Shown piece after piece: positions 35,979 to 48,094 of a stretch of DNA of 64,000 nt (positions within the stretch are counted from its first letter, which is position 1; every line of letters starts with the position of its first letter). This DNA comes from Ectocarpus siliculosus. Taxonomy: Eukaryota; Sar; Phaeophyceae; Ectocarpales; Ectocarpaceae. The notes beneath the pieces are model-generated. The model searched no databases and had not been told where the DNA came from. It worked only from the letters and a program-made list of their open reading frames with translations. The stretch covers positions 1,111,634 to 1,175,633 of the forward strand of contig FN649741.1 of assembly GCA_000310025.1 (NCBI GenBank), in the 5' to 3' direction. Both the position numbers and the translations under genes were made by a program.

Positions 35979-37480
35979 TGCTACTTATAGAGTACTGCTG
36001 CACATGAATAGCAGTGTCGACACACAATGTCATGTCCAGACATGTTTCCACCTCCCAACCTCTGACCCTGAGCGTCAAAGCAACTGATATGCAGGAGGAA
36101 AGTGATGACAGCAACGTTTATTACACCCTTTGCACCTAGCCTATGTATGTATAGAGTACTCTTGAAGGGGTTCCAGAACACAGCAGCACGGTAGTTGAGC
36201 TATGCATGCAGCAAAGAACGACTGTTGATGTAGACTACACAGCAGTACAAAGAGTAATTTTGAAAAACGCAAGAGCACTACAATAACGCACAAGAGACAC
36301 ACAAGACCAGTCGGAAGGCATCGCGAAAAACAGAAATCGTTGATTCTCGCACAGGGCGGCAGTAGAGGCTCCTCAAACACAATTTCACGCGTCTACCTCG
36401 GCACGCATCCTTTGAAATCAAGATATAAATCACACTACGCTACATTCAAGTCAAGAGAGCCAAAACGGCAGGCAGGCGCTCCAATAAGGTCTGTGTTGCC
36501 AGGAACCTGGTGCATAGTACTTTGAAGTATATCTCTAGAGGGCATCCTTTAGCAGCGGGGGGTGCGCGTTGGCGCTCTCAAATTTGCTCCTTTCTGTGGT
36601 GGCGATATCGAGGGTCGTACAGCAGTAGCAGTAGTGGCCTACAATCTCCGCAAATCTCCGCAAATTAGACCGACACCCAGTATCTTGTACTGCTTGTGCT
36701 CGCTGTCACTGACCCCAATCTCCTGCACTGCGGGTTTACAGCAGTAGCTGATGCCACTAGCTACTGCGCTGGCAACCTCCGTTCAGGGGTTTACGGTCCG
36801 TGGCGGTGAGCACGCCTGTGACAAATGTTGGATGCCACTTGGTTCTGGCACAGATTTCGGACTGTTTTCAGAGACTGCTGCGACCTTCGATATTTCAGCT
36901 CCAGCACAGAAGCAAACCTGAACGTGCCAGCACGCACCACGCCTCTTGATGGTGTCCTCTACTGCTACTAGTACGAAGTACCAGGTTCCTCCGGCGGGAA
37001 GGTTGTTTTCTTCCTTATGTTAGATTAAAGTATGAGAAAAGAACTAGCGTCAATACCCCTGTTCTGGAACCCCTCAAGTTTTAGGCGAGAGAATGTGGAG
37101 TCTACTGGTAAGTATTACATGTTTTAGGAGAGAGAATGGAGGGTCGTAGTCTGTGTTGGTTCCTGGTTCCCCCCGGTTCCGCCGCGGGGAACCAACCAAG
37201 GTGGCGGGACAGAGTTCACTTGGCCAATCAGCTGTCACTATTCACTTGGCGCCTTTTTAGCGTCTTGTCAATTTTCGAGTAGTTTTGACAATTACACCGG
37301 CTTTCGAACCAGTCAGTTCAGGCCGCCTCTTCAACCGACAGGGAGCTGCAACTGGCGCATATCACACGCCCACAACAGGATAGAACCAGCAGACCTCTGT
37401 CTGGCCAGTGCGTGTTTGAACAGCGAGGAGAGAGGAGAATACCACATACGTACGCGCACACACAATATTCCACTCAACAA
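34860..37480. other. Intergenic, nothing firmly supported
   Basis: Contains a (CTG)n run at about 35955-35981 and CTGCTG/CAGCAG hairpins. A 312-codon minus-strand frame (35176-36114) lies here but is not convincing. Confidence 0.4.
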
Positions 37481-37489
37481 GTATTCGCG

Positions 37490-38480
37490 GGCTTCGCCCG
37501 CGTAAACCGCTTTTTATGGGAGCACAATTTTGCGAAGAAAGTTTCAAGTTTTTTTGCAACTTTTGGTCGGGAACTTTAACTTTTATCAATAACTTGCACG
37601 TTCACTAGGGGTGAAGGAAGTTTTCTTCACGTGGAATGCGGGGACATGTTTTTTTTTTTTTTTAGCAACGGCGAAGCAGGCACACCCCTTCATACCACAC
37701 CGCGAAGAAACCGGCCAGAGCGTGCGGGAGAGGATAGTTCTGACCGTTTTTCTCCCCACGCACGATACCCCAAGGCAATTAACCTGGTACCAGAGAAGCT
37801 GGGTAGAACTACCTCCCTTGGAGTGGCATTGCTGTTCCTGTTGCTTCTTCCTTCGAAAAGTTATCGCTGGAATACCAAACCCTGAGCACACTAACCCCGC
37901 GAACTTGAACCAACCGCTCTCTGACGTGGTTTTTTTTAGGGTCAACCAAAACTTTTTTCCCGACGCGCACGATACCCCACCGTGCCAAACCCTGGGCATG
38001 AAAGATGGAGCAGAGAGCTACCTCCCGCCGATTAGCCTTGCTATTGCTGTTTCTTCCTCCTCCGGAAAGTTGCCGGTGGAAATCAAACCGGTGGCGGTTA
38101 ATAACATCGAACTTTTGAACTAGTCGCTCCCGGGCGTCACTTTTTTCCCCGGCGCATTCGGCGCCTCACGGCGCCAAACCTTGGCATTGCCCAACAGCCC
38201 ATGGCATCACCTCCTTCCAAATGCCATTCATGAGGCAACTCGTTTAGTATTGTTGGAGATGTCGGTGAACATGGTCCCTTCCAATCGAAGCTGCAGAGGG
38301 GGCCTAGGTAAGAGTAGGTGCTTGACGTGGATTGGCGAAAGTATCGCCGCGTAACTTTTGTTCGATTCCTTCGTCGCGAGAAAAGTTCGCGAACTTTTTC
38401 TCCAGATGACGCGATTTTTGTCCAAAGCAAAAATTTCAAAACATTTGGCGCAACTTTTTGCTCCCATAAAAAGCTTACAT
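37490..38480. repeat. Repeat unit with inverted ends and an internal tandem pair
   Basis: CTTTTTATGGGAGCA near 37510 recurs inverted near 38460. Inside, two diverged tandem copies (about 37748-37900 and 37960-38095) share GCACGATACCCCA, AGCTACCTCCC and GGAATACCAAACC-like ends. It may be a decayed non-autonomous element. Confidence 0.5.
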
Positions 38481-38561
38481 GAGGAGCGGTGTAGTTAACT
38501 TCCAAAAAACTTGGTCCGGAAACATTAAAAATATGCCGGTTTATCTATGATCTGGTCGCAG

Positions 38562-40036
38562 GAAGCAGCCGGTGCATTGGCGCCTTCATTGTGGCCCTTA
38601 ACGAGACGTGTGGCGGAAAGAAATGGTACATCTCGACGGTGCAACTCCAGCTCGCATCGGTGGAATTCTGCGTGGCTTGCCGAAGCGTTCCTACGTTGCA
38701 CTTGACTGTGGAGGAAGGCACGCCTAGGCATCTTTGGGCTGACAACTGCGGCGATCAGGGCAACGCCCGCGGGAGTAGTGGTGGAAGTTCCGACGGGCGG
38801 AGCGTTCTTGTGCGCGTGCCTCCTTTTCGACCCCGCGAGGTGACATGGAACCTTCCACCTTCGATGCTGAGCGAAGCGAGTAAGGATGCTTTCACAAAAC
38901 TGGAATGCTTGTCGTTCAGCGACGCAGTCGAGCGCAGTGGCGACAGGTTTGACGGGGTCACCCTACCTCGTGGTTTAAAGAGCGTGGTCTTCGGTAGATG
39001 GTGCTATCAGCATGTCGACAAAGTTTTGTGGGCGGCATCCCTGAAGCAGATAACCTTTGGCAACACGTTCAACCGCTCGATCAAGAGAATAGTCTGGCCA
39101 ACATCGCTGGAACGAGTTGTATTTGGATGGAACTTCAACCAGCCAGTGGAAGGGGTCCATTGGCCAGCGTCACTACGACAGCTCAACCTCGGCGAATGCT
39201 TCAACCACCCGGTTGAAGAGGTCGCGTGGCCGTCATCACTGGAAGAAATCGTGTTCCCGGGAAGCTTCGACCAGCCAATTACAAGGGTCAAGTGGCCAGC
39301 GTCATTGCGACATCTCAAGTTTGGGTCTGGCTTCAATCAGCCAATTCACCAGGTCAGTTGGCCGGGATCGCTGAAAAAACTCGTGTTCTCAGAAAAATTC
39401 AACCAGCCAATTCACCTCGTCAGCTGGCCGACTGCAGTGGAAGTGATGAGTTTAGGCTTGATGTTTGACCAGCCAGTCAATGAGGTCAGCTGGCCGGCAT
39501 CGCTGAAACAGCTTGTGATCTCGGGAAGATTCAACCAGCCAATTCACCTGGTCAGCTGGCCGACTTCACTGGAAAAGATGCGTATTGGCTTATTGTTCGA
39601 TCAGCCCATCAGTGAGGTCTCGTGGCCGGCATCGCTGGAAGAGCTCCAGTTCCTAGGAAAATTCAACCAGCCTATTCACCTGGTCAGCTGGCCGACTTCA
39701 CTGAAAAAAATGGTTTTCGGCAACTCCTTCGATCAACCTATCAACGAGGTCTCGTGGCCGGCATCGCTGAAAGAACTCCAGTTCCAAGGAAAATTCAACC
39801 AGCCAATCCACCAGGTCAGCTGGCCGACTTCGCTGGAAAAAATGTTTTTCGGCAACTCCTTCGATCAACCCATCAATGAGGTCTTGTGGCCGGCATCACT
39901 AAAAGAACTTGTCATCACGGGAAAGTTCAATCAGCCACTGCACCAGGTCCGTTGGCCGACTTCACTGGAAAAGTTGGTTTTAGGCGACGCTGAGGCTACC
40001 CCCCTTTCAACCAAATTCAACCAACTACGTAGTTGA
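38562..40036 (+). CDS. FNIP-repeat protein (last or only exon)
   Basis: FNIP repeats are short LRR-like units found in large families in Dictyostelium and brown algae; I infer a protein-binding solenoid. From about 38960 there are about 16 units of 22 residues, such as WPTSLKKMVFGNSFDQPINE and WPASLKELQFQGKFNQPIHQ, with invariant Trp-Pro, Ser-Leu and Phe-(Asn/Asp)-Gln-Pro. The stop is at 40034-40036. The frame is open from about 38562 behind a GTCGCAG acceptor-like site. The first in-frame ATG is only at 38864, so the true start probably lies on an upstream exon. Central units are almost identical in DNA, suggesting recent unit duplication or conversion. No transmembrane segment is visible. 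Confidence 0.85.
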
Positions 40037-40989
40037 CGGCGCCTCATACGGGCTGTTCTCAGCGAGTGACTGGGTGGGACACAGCTGTAGGACCTGCCAC
40101 GGCTATCGACGGGGCAAGGAACAAACGACGCGGGGAGTACACCGTGTCAAGACCAGCATCAGCGCGGGTGAACGTTCGCAGCACGATGATGATTGAAGGG
40201 CAGAGGGTCGATGCCGCGAGGATCCTACATAGCATCGCTTCGCCGCCTGATCGGAGGGTAAGCAAGCATCCGACCGAGTTGCTGGTCATCAAATACCCCG
40301 ACATCCTCGCCCATGCTCTTCTGGTGTAGTTTTCGCTGGAGAACCTGTTTTGTCCTTGATAGGTTGGCGGAATCGCGTGGAAGGCTGTGGGGAACCACAT
40401 CACTAGGTGGCTGAGTACGAACCTGTTTTGACGAGTCTTGACTCCAGCAGAGCGGATGGACTGACATTCGATCTCATTACGTAGGCGCTCTTCGGTGGGA
40501 TACGTACGCGCTCGGGCTTGTTCTGTGAACATAAATGCCGTAAATAGAGGTGTAAAAGGTTGATATTCGGGGTGGACGAGACTGCGGTCATTCATCGAAA
40601 ATCTCCATCGATGAATTGACGAGTTCGCTATGTCGTGGTTTCTGTGACAAGAACAACCAGTACCAGGTCTGTCGTACGTGTATGCAAGAGAGCAACATGG
40701 GTGTCATCATCACTCAACCCTTCCCTTGCTGTATTGCCGTAGAACTCCAATAATCAAATATCTCTTGAGATTGATTGGTCTCGAACGGTTAACGTCTTTC
40801 TGTGGCGTTACGTTCACTGTTAATAAGAGAAAAAACGCGTCATATTGTTCAACATCAAACGGCCACCCGAGGCTGACCCCAAAGGTCAATTGTGTCCTCA
40901 ACCATTGCGTCGTCTACAGTACGCACATTATTCAAGGTTGTGGTCGAATAATAGAATGTGGTGGTCGGGGTGCTTGCTACAGGAGAGCT

Positions 40990-41115
40990 CGATTTTGGTG
41001 CGGGGCGTACTCTTCATGTTTTGCGTACCCTAGAGGTTAGACCAATGACCACGCGTCCTCGAGAGGACGAAGCTTTGTTCCCACAGGACCGAATACCGAT
41101 GGCCAATCGTTCCTT
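40990..41115 (+). mobile_element. SINE family 2 copy
   Basis: Plus-strand copy containing GAGGTTAGACCAATGACCAC, then CGCGTCCTCGAGAGGACGAA and GATGGCCAATCGTTCCTTCC. The last part extends the match to the copy at 45605. Confidence 0.7.
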
Positions 41116-41274
41116 CCTGCTTTGCCAAATTTTGGTGCCGGGGGGTCCCAAAACAAAAAAGCGGTGCCAACGGTGAGATAGCTTGGGAGTCTTTCTCCGT
41201 CTTCCCACCGAACGCTGGTCGGTGGCCATGTTTGCGTGTTTGCTTGTTCGTTAGTGGTCTCTCCACCGTGTCCC

Positions 41275-41435
41275 TGTTTCTGCCTCTTATTTCTTGTTGT
41301 TTTCGGCCTGGTCCCTTTTTGTCCTCGCTCTTTTTCATTTTATTTTCATTTTATTTTCTCTTCTTCATACTACTGTTTCCATTTTTTATTTGTTGTCTTT
41401 TTTCTCTCTTCTTTTTCTCTATTTTTCTGTGCCAG
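41275..41435 (+). repeat. Pyrimidine-rich tract
   Basis: About 160 bases of almost pure T and C on the plus strand (CTTTTT, TCTCTTCTT, TTTCATTTTATT). No function can be assigned. Confidence 0.7.
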
Positions 41436-42771
41436 ATGGCCTTGTCTCTGCTTGCGTTGTGAAGTACCAAGAATGAACCAAGGCGGTGTGCCTCTTTCTC
41501 TCCGGCCCGTGATAGATAGTGACTCCTAGTCTCAGTTGATGCCTCGCATAGCGCGCAGAGGGAGTGGAGGATTCCAGAATATCTGTCGTTGATTTCTATT
41601 GACTTGCGGACCCCTCGGGGCCAGTTTATTTGAGTGTACCTTTTTAGGGTAAGTTAACCTGTGACCACGGGAATCGACCGCGTCGAGTGTTGGATCAGTA
41701 CGGACATACGAAGGTACTGGGTAGAGAGAGATCGGAACGGTTTTTAATGTGAAGACAAGAACAACAACAACAAAAACAACCGAACAAGATGTTCACAGGT
41801 TGGGGCCGTACGCCATCGTGGGAAAAAACTCTGCAATCTGAACGTTTTCTGGTGGTCGAAAATCCCGCCAGCTGACCCACAATGGCCACCTACCGTACGT
41901 TCCGACGGTTTTTCGGTGTTTTTCCAACGAGGTGGGCAATCGATGCTTATATTGTCTTGAAGGCGTGTGAGGTGAAGCACAGTCTATTGGCTGCTGAACA
42001 TGAGGCGAGGTCTGCTCTATGAAGCGGCAGGCGACGCGAACCCTGGTACTCAACAGAGAAGGAGCTGTATCGCCGAAAAACGCCCGATCTCAAATTTAAG
42101 GCGGGCGCGGTTGACCCACAAGCGTCGTGAAGGCTCCTTGCCGGGTACAGTTGAAAGGGCCAGCATCACGTGGAAACTGACACGCTGCCGTTGTGACAAC
42201 ACCCATAAAGGCAAGAGCTAGTGACCCATTTCACTTTTTCGCTTCCTTTTCTCGATTTCCAAGGGCTCGCCAGACACGGTGTTCTTTTAGATTCGCCAAG
42301 CGCTACTACGGCAGCAATAGCCTTTCGACGTGCCATGCCTCCAATCTTCGAACGGTGCTCCTCGTTCCGGAATCTCCATAGAGAGAAGTGCGTTCGAACA
42401 ACCCACACCTTTTGCCTCGCACTTTCTGCCTCCCTTGCGGTCTGTTTTTCGTATATACCGAGGCACAACTATCCAGGGGTCCCACAGAAGAGGTCTTCCG
42501 CAGTGCATGCCGTCACCTTCGTCGCGAAAAACGTTGGAGACCTTCCCTCGGTCGTCATCAAGAATACCACGCAAGTCCAATTCGTGCACGTACGAACGAG
42601 TACGTACTTTCCACACTCGGCCGTCCAGCTTCACACCTCTCAAACGCTTTTATGTGTGAACCAACTTGTACTAGGCCCCCACAATTACCAACTTGTACTA
42701 GGCCCTCGCAATTGGAGACTCTGTTCCTACTGTTCAGGGACTACTACTTCAGCGGCCTGCAGGGTCGTCGT
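41436..42771. other. Intergenic and likely 3' flank of the eIF3k gene
   Basis: A GT(A/G)GGTAGAG..ACAACAACAA segment at about 41705-41780 is loosely repeated at 51300-51375. A minus-strand stretch at 42500-42640 reads SYVHELDLRGILDDDRGKV, which could be an exon, but no splice partners were found. Confidence 0.35.
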
Positions 42772-45700
42772 TTAAAAGCTGGAAAGCTTGTCGATGGTCT
42801 TGAGAATCTTGTCGAACTCCACCGACTCCTTGAACTTCTTGGGCTGAATCTGGTTGAACTCGTTCAGAGCAAACTTGAACTGCACCCAAGACGAAACAAG
42901 GAGGAACAGGGTTGAACTGAGGTACTGTGAGCCATTCTGACGTCTATATGCATGCAACACAACAGCCCTGGGAAAAATATATCAGACCGCGTCTTTGTGT
43001 CGTTGCGACCCGGGTATGGTGGGTCCAATCATACACGAAACAGCCGGAGTCTCTCGGAGAGTGATAAGGGTCGCCCCCCTGCAAAGTACAAGTTGCAGAT
43101 GGATAACCAAACAACGTCCAACGAGTACCGTTCTACAGCCCACGAAAAGACAAACTGCTTGTGCATGAGCACTACTCACTGCTGTTGGGTTTCAAAATGC
43201 AGGGAATGACAAACAGGGTACGCGCGTGAGAAGCGATGAAGAAACCAAACAGGAGGGGCTACTCTCGTGGGGGGGAGCGACAACAGCGAATGATTAACAT
43301 TGCCTTCAAAGGTGCACCGACCATTGCCCGCACTGGCGGCTGCCTGGCTCAACACTCCCGTCTGAAATCACGAACAATTTTGTTCATGGCGATTCGGGAG
43401 ATTTCGCATCGACTCTGTCCCAAGGCTGGTCGTTCTCTCTCTCTTCATAAACGGATGAAATCGTCCATTTTTTTTTAATGTGGGGATTGACGTCCGCAAT
43501 AATCACACGCCCACAGCCAGGGACCACGTGGAGGTGATGCGGTCGGGCCTTGCATCCCCATTACCCCGGCGAAACAACCAAACAAAGGTCAAAAGGGAAG
43601 GCAAATAAACAATGAGTGGTACTTGGAGAGGGGCCGCCTCTTACCTTTGATCCGTCCGGCGACGCCGATACGACGTCCGCGTTCGCCTCCACAAACGACG
43701 CTAGCTCGGCTCCGTCCTGAAAGGACCACAGCGGCAAGCATGCCACGTCGCGAGGCCGCAAGCAAAACACACAAAAGGAGAAGAAGCGGTGGTGGGCGGT
43801 TTGGGTCAACGCGGGAACACGGGGGAGAGTTGGTTTGGCATCGTCATTGGGGAGAGACGTTCAGCAAGAAAAAACACGAAGAACCCGGTCATGCGTTAAA
43901 GAAGTGAGACACTTCTACTGTATCCCGAGGAAAGGGAGAAAAAGTCGATAGCAGAAGCGGTGGGTTCGAAGTCAGTTGCAGCACGCCACGGAACACCGAC
44001 TCTCGGCAACGGGCTCGGCGGCTGGAGAACTTTTTTGCTCCGAGAGGACATCTACTATCAGATTTACTGAAAACATTTCCACATGATGTTGGTGATGTCC
44101 TGAGAATCGAAAGTCGAGGGCTGGGCGCCGTTCCGACAGGTGATCAACCATTCTCACCCACTGCAAGAAGACAAGAGCTCAAGCACCGCCGGAATTGTTG
44201 TAGTAACCTTTTTTGCTTGAGCTTCTCTCTTGCAGAGAAAAAAACACTCGCCTCTTCCACCACGGTTCTGTCAGCAACATCGCACCATCCACTACTACAG
44301 TAAATAGTAAAAAAAGCAGTGCCCCCGAGAAACAAGGATACTACACTTCAAAAATATCTCTTGATGTCAGGAAGGCAAGTCGCTCACCAAGTCGAGGCAC
44401 TGCTCCATGTTCTGTCGCGTCGAGTCTTGGAAGGTTGTGGCCAGGGTGTGGACGATAAACACACGCATGTGCTTCTTGAACCCGGGTACGCTCTCTATCA
44501 AGGCTGGCATGTCCCCGTCCGCGCAGGTCTGCCGCACCGAAGACCAAAAAGGTGAACAACGGCTGTGTCAGGAAGATACAATTCAAGCGAATATATCCAC
44601 TACCGTGATTTTTTTTGCTTCACTTGAAATCAGCGCTCACAGCATTTGTGCCATTTACTCCAACCCGTGGTCACACAGAAGGGTTTCCCCCTAACCACCC
44701 CTCCTGCGGTACTTTGCCTTCGATTGTTCATGCGAGAAGAGCGCAGCACTCTCTTCCCTCTGTGTGTACACACGAACTACCGCTTTCCACCCAGGCCAGA
44801 AACGGAAGCGAGAGAAAACCCACTTTGCACGAAAAGCTCGCGTACGCCGGGATTCGAACCCCTGACCCTCACCACTAGAAGGTCTTCGAGGATACCAACT
44901 ACATAGACTACCGGGGCTTCCGGCATGGCGTCCGTGATCGGCTTACGAAAAAAATCGTTTCGGCGTCTGGGAGGGGATGGCCTGTCGCCACGCAGGTCGT
45001 CTCTTTCTGAGCAGGATCAGCACGCAACTGCTCGGAGGAGAAGTGATGAAACCGTCACAAACAATTGGTCGTGAGGGCTTCTGCAACCACCTTCACAACC
45101 ACTGGCACAAAACTTCGAGGGTTTTTGAACATGTGCAGGAGTGTCATCATTCTTGTCTCTTCTCTGCTCTCACCTGCCAAAAGTCGACAAATTTGGCCGT
45201 CTCCAACGAGTCCGCCGCCCTCTTTAGCGAGTGCACAGGCTCGCACCGGTGCAGGTTCGGCGGCACGATGTACATCAAGGCCATGAAGTCCGTGCTCGGC
45301 ACGTTCATCAGCGCCTGGAATGATATCGGCGAGCGGGAGGGAGGGTATGTGGTGGTAGTTTGCCTCTCGCCGCGGCGTCGACATGGCACCCCTTTGAAAC
45401 AGTACAGAAGGAGGCGGTCGGGAATTGTTGGCCAAGCAATGTACGGTCGGGGGGGGGGACCAAGTGTTGCCGAAACCCGTTGGCACAGCTAGACTAATCA
45501 AGCTGTTACATATACGTTGAAGGAGGCGGTTCCTCGATATAAGGCGGTCGCGTTCAGCAGCCCCCCTCCACCTTACGTCGACCCCCTCCCATGCTGACAA
45601 ATTAGGAAGGAACGATTGGCCATCGGTGATCGGTCCTGTGGGAACAAGGCTCCGTCCTCTCGAGGATGCGTGGTCAATGGTCTAACCGCTAAGGCATGCA

Positions 45701-46756
45701 AAACATAAGAGTACGCCCCCCCATGCTGTAGGGCCAAATGAGCTACATGCGTAGCAGCACCAGATTTAAGCAGACAAAATCATAGCCGTGTCCAGAAAAC
45801 CTAATCGGTCGACCTTGCTGTATCGTTGAATCAGGTAGACCCACCGCTAGCTTGTGTCAAGGCGGGGGGATGTTGGTGCTAGTGATGACCTACTGTATGC
45901 ACCTTCGCGAGAACGAGAGCAACCTTCTCCGGCTGGCACAGGTCCGGAAAGAATTGGTAGAGCTTGAGCAAGGCCTTGTTGGCCTCGAAGTCATATGTCC
46001 CCGATTTCACCTGCGCGACGTTTGTTTCGTGTGCCAAAAAAGCAACACGCACGGCAGCGGGATAGGTGAAGGGAATACCCCGACATATTCTAGCTTACTC
46101 CACGAGATCCGCGCATGACGGCGGTGTAGCATGGGACGTCGCTATGGAGGAGTCCCGGAGGGGGCATGCAAACAGCTTACAGCAGTGCCGCACCACAGGA
46201 AAACCCACCAAACCATGTGCGGCAAAACAACGGCCATGTTCAATACAGGCACAGCCGATCTTGAAATAGGAACGGGTTACTTCTTCATGTCAAAGGGGTG
46301 CATGGTCAAATCGCCCAAGGACCAGACGCGCGACGAGGGACGATATACTCCTGCAGCCTTCCTTGGACACTACCACTCCGTCTTGGGAGAGACGTATGGC
46401 CGACGATTCAATGATACATACACGAAACATACACGTTTGGTTGCCCTCGACAAGCGGCGGCGAAGTCGCCTCCCCCGCGCCGCCCCTCAAGGGCTTTGTG
46501 GTGATTGTAAAATCCATCCTCCGCCTGGCCCTTTCAAACGCAATGGTGGTGTTATGACACTCATTTGCGGCCAGGCATGCTGTTGAGTGCGCCGCCCTAT
46601 GTACCCCACGCCCCGGCCCCGTTGGATCTGTCTCCTCGCCTGCTCTTCAAGATACTCCTCCAGCTGGGGCACCGCCCTGTGGTCGAAGTACTCGTGCTCC
46701 ACGACCGGCCTCAAAGCCTCGTACGACGCCGGGAAGTCCATTTGTTCCAGCGGCAT
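42772..46756 (-). CDS. EIF3K: Eukaryotic translation initiation factor 3 subunit K (six exons)
   Basis: eIF3k is a small PCI/winged-helix subunit of the eIF3 scaffold on the 40S ribosome. Six phase-0 exons (46640-46756, 45903-46010, 45174-45314, 44388-44528, 43645-43716, 42772-42879) join to 228 residues, against 218 in human. Matching blocks in order: PQLEEYLEEQ; TYDFEANKALLKLYQFFPDL; ALMNVPSTDFMALMYIVPPN with DSLETAKFVDFWQ; SVPGFKKHMRVFIVHTLATT; DGAELASFVEANADVVSASP; and a C-terminal PKKFKESVEFDKILKTIDKL. Intron 1 appears to use a GC donor. The start is the ATG at 46756; an in-frame ATG at 46741 is an alternative. Introns hold SINE copies of both families (44621-44921, 45605-45722). I recognised the protein from conserved segments, not from an alignment. 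Confidence 0.88.
44621..44921 (-). mobile_element. tRNA-derived SINE family 1, full-length copy in an eIF3k intron
   Basis: Reverse-orientation copy of 24676-24970. The B box reads GGTTCGAATCCCGG on the minus strand, and the head ends near CTACCGGGGCTTCCGG. Confidence 0.85.
45605..45722 (-). mobile_element. SINE family 2 copy in an eIF3k intron
   Basis: Minus-strand copy, nearly identical to 26173-26275. It extends further at the GGCCAATCGTTCCTTCCT side, where it matches the copy at 40990. Confidence 0.75.
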
Positions 46757-47884
46757 GATGAACGAACGATGAAACAGGTAGTCCGGAACGTCGCCGCACG
46801 ACGAATAAGGAGACCTGCATGGTTTGCCGGCAGCACGACGACCGGCGGTACATGAGTTGCACTCCATTGCTGGCTGTACACGTACCGCGGTAACGACCAC
46901 TCACTATCCCCGCAAATGGAGATCGATTTATCCATGACGGCAACCCGGCGGTGTCATTGTGAATACTTGCACGAGCGTACGGGAATCGTGCCATTTGGGT
47001 TTTTACCCCCTTACCACGCACAGAAAATTCGGCGTTCATGCGAAATTTGTGAAATGTAAGAAAAAGAGCGAACGACGCCTGCTGATTGGATGGTGCAGAC
47101 AGTTCCATCCCTGGGTGTAAGTGCAAAGCTGCCTTCCCACTGGAGTCGTCTCTTGTGTATAATCCCTATCAATTGTTCCCTCGATACGAGGGGACATTTG
47201 ATAGGGATTATACACAGCAACTGGCGGGAGCGTGGTAAACGGGGCACGAAAAGGAGATTTTCAAGATATTTCTCTAGAGGGAAAGCGAGACCTTCTAACT
47301 CAAGCCCTAGGTTGCTCGGTGCCTCCGATCAACGGTGGTCTAGGTACTTCTTCCGCGCTTGCCCCTAGTAGCGCTTTCCACCCAAGGATAGACAGACGCG
47401 GCGCAACTTCACTGTTGAACCCGCGGCGTAATCGCCCCGCGATTCGACCTGTTCATTGCCCTCATACTCCTCCACTCTGCAAAGCATCCATACTAGACTT
47501 GAGTCGTCCCTGTGTACCCTGGCAACCCCCTGGTCGAGTAGTGCAAAGGATGAGACAATCATGCCATTCTTCGCGAGGTAAAGCAGGTGAAGAAGATGGG
47601 GACAAAAAGTGTCCCCAAAAGGCGATCCAGCCCTAAAGGGGTCAAGAGACGCGTCTGTCGGTTGAGAAAGCGGCCGACATTGGGGGGGGGGGTGGTATGC
47701 TACATGTTTCGACGATATTACCTGTAGACCTTAGGTAGGACTGCACCTACGGCTGTACATAGTCTAATGCAGCCGTTTGTCTGCTTTGGAGAGCAATAAT
47801 CTCCAACATTTATAGGAGACGGTTGCGCATGACGACTCAATCTCGATGGTGCAAACCATGTAGACTTGACTTGAGAGGTGTCAC
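46757..47884. other. Between eIF3k and the next minus-strand gene
   Basis: Apart from the hairpin at 47155, no exon is firmly supported. Further exons of the gene starting at 48094 may lie here. A short G run is at about 47682. Confidence 0.4.
47155..47215. repeat. Near-perfect 61-base hairpin
   Basis: The outer 18-bp stem is GTGTATAATCCCTATCAA with its exact complement. An inner stem of about 10 bp (TGTTCCCTCG / CGAGGGGACA) surrounds a three-base loop. It could be a tiny MITE, a small-RNA precursor or an insertion footprint. Confidence 0.75.
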
Positions 47885-48094
47885 CTTCCTCACGTACGTA
47901 CTCTCCATCCAGGTCTTCGGCAGAGACTAACACCTGCTTTACATGTTGCGAATCTCTGCAAAAGTTTTAGCGGTGGCTCTCACCTGGAGACATGGTCGTA
48001 AAGGTATTCCTAAATGGCACACCAGTGCATTCTCCGTCCTAACACAGACACTACTGTCCAGCAAGGCAGCCAGCCGCAAGTCCGCTACAGCCAT
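47885..48094 (-). CDS. Unidentified gene, first two exons
   Basis: Exon 1 (47984-48094) starts with ATG and reads MAVADLRLAALLDSSVCVRT, then ENALVCHLGIPLRPCLQ, ending CAG/GTGAGA. Exon 2 starts after AAGCAG at 47933 and reads VLVSAEDLDGEYVREE, with a possible donor at 47884 (phase 1). The exon 1/exon 2 join is in phase. I recognise no family. The start lies 555 bp from that of the plus-strand gene at 48650, so the two may share a promoter region. Confidence 0.5.

Noticed and set aside
35176-36114. 312-codon minus-strand frame with an Ala run
   Set aside because: The Ala run comes from a (CTG)n microsatellite and the rest shows no motif, repeat or splice support. Composition looks random.
45055-45600. 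181-codon minus-strand frame
   Set aside because: It is another reading frame over the eIF3k exon at 45174-45314, whose correct frame matches the conserved protein.
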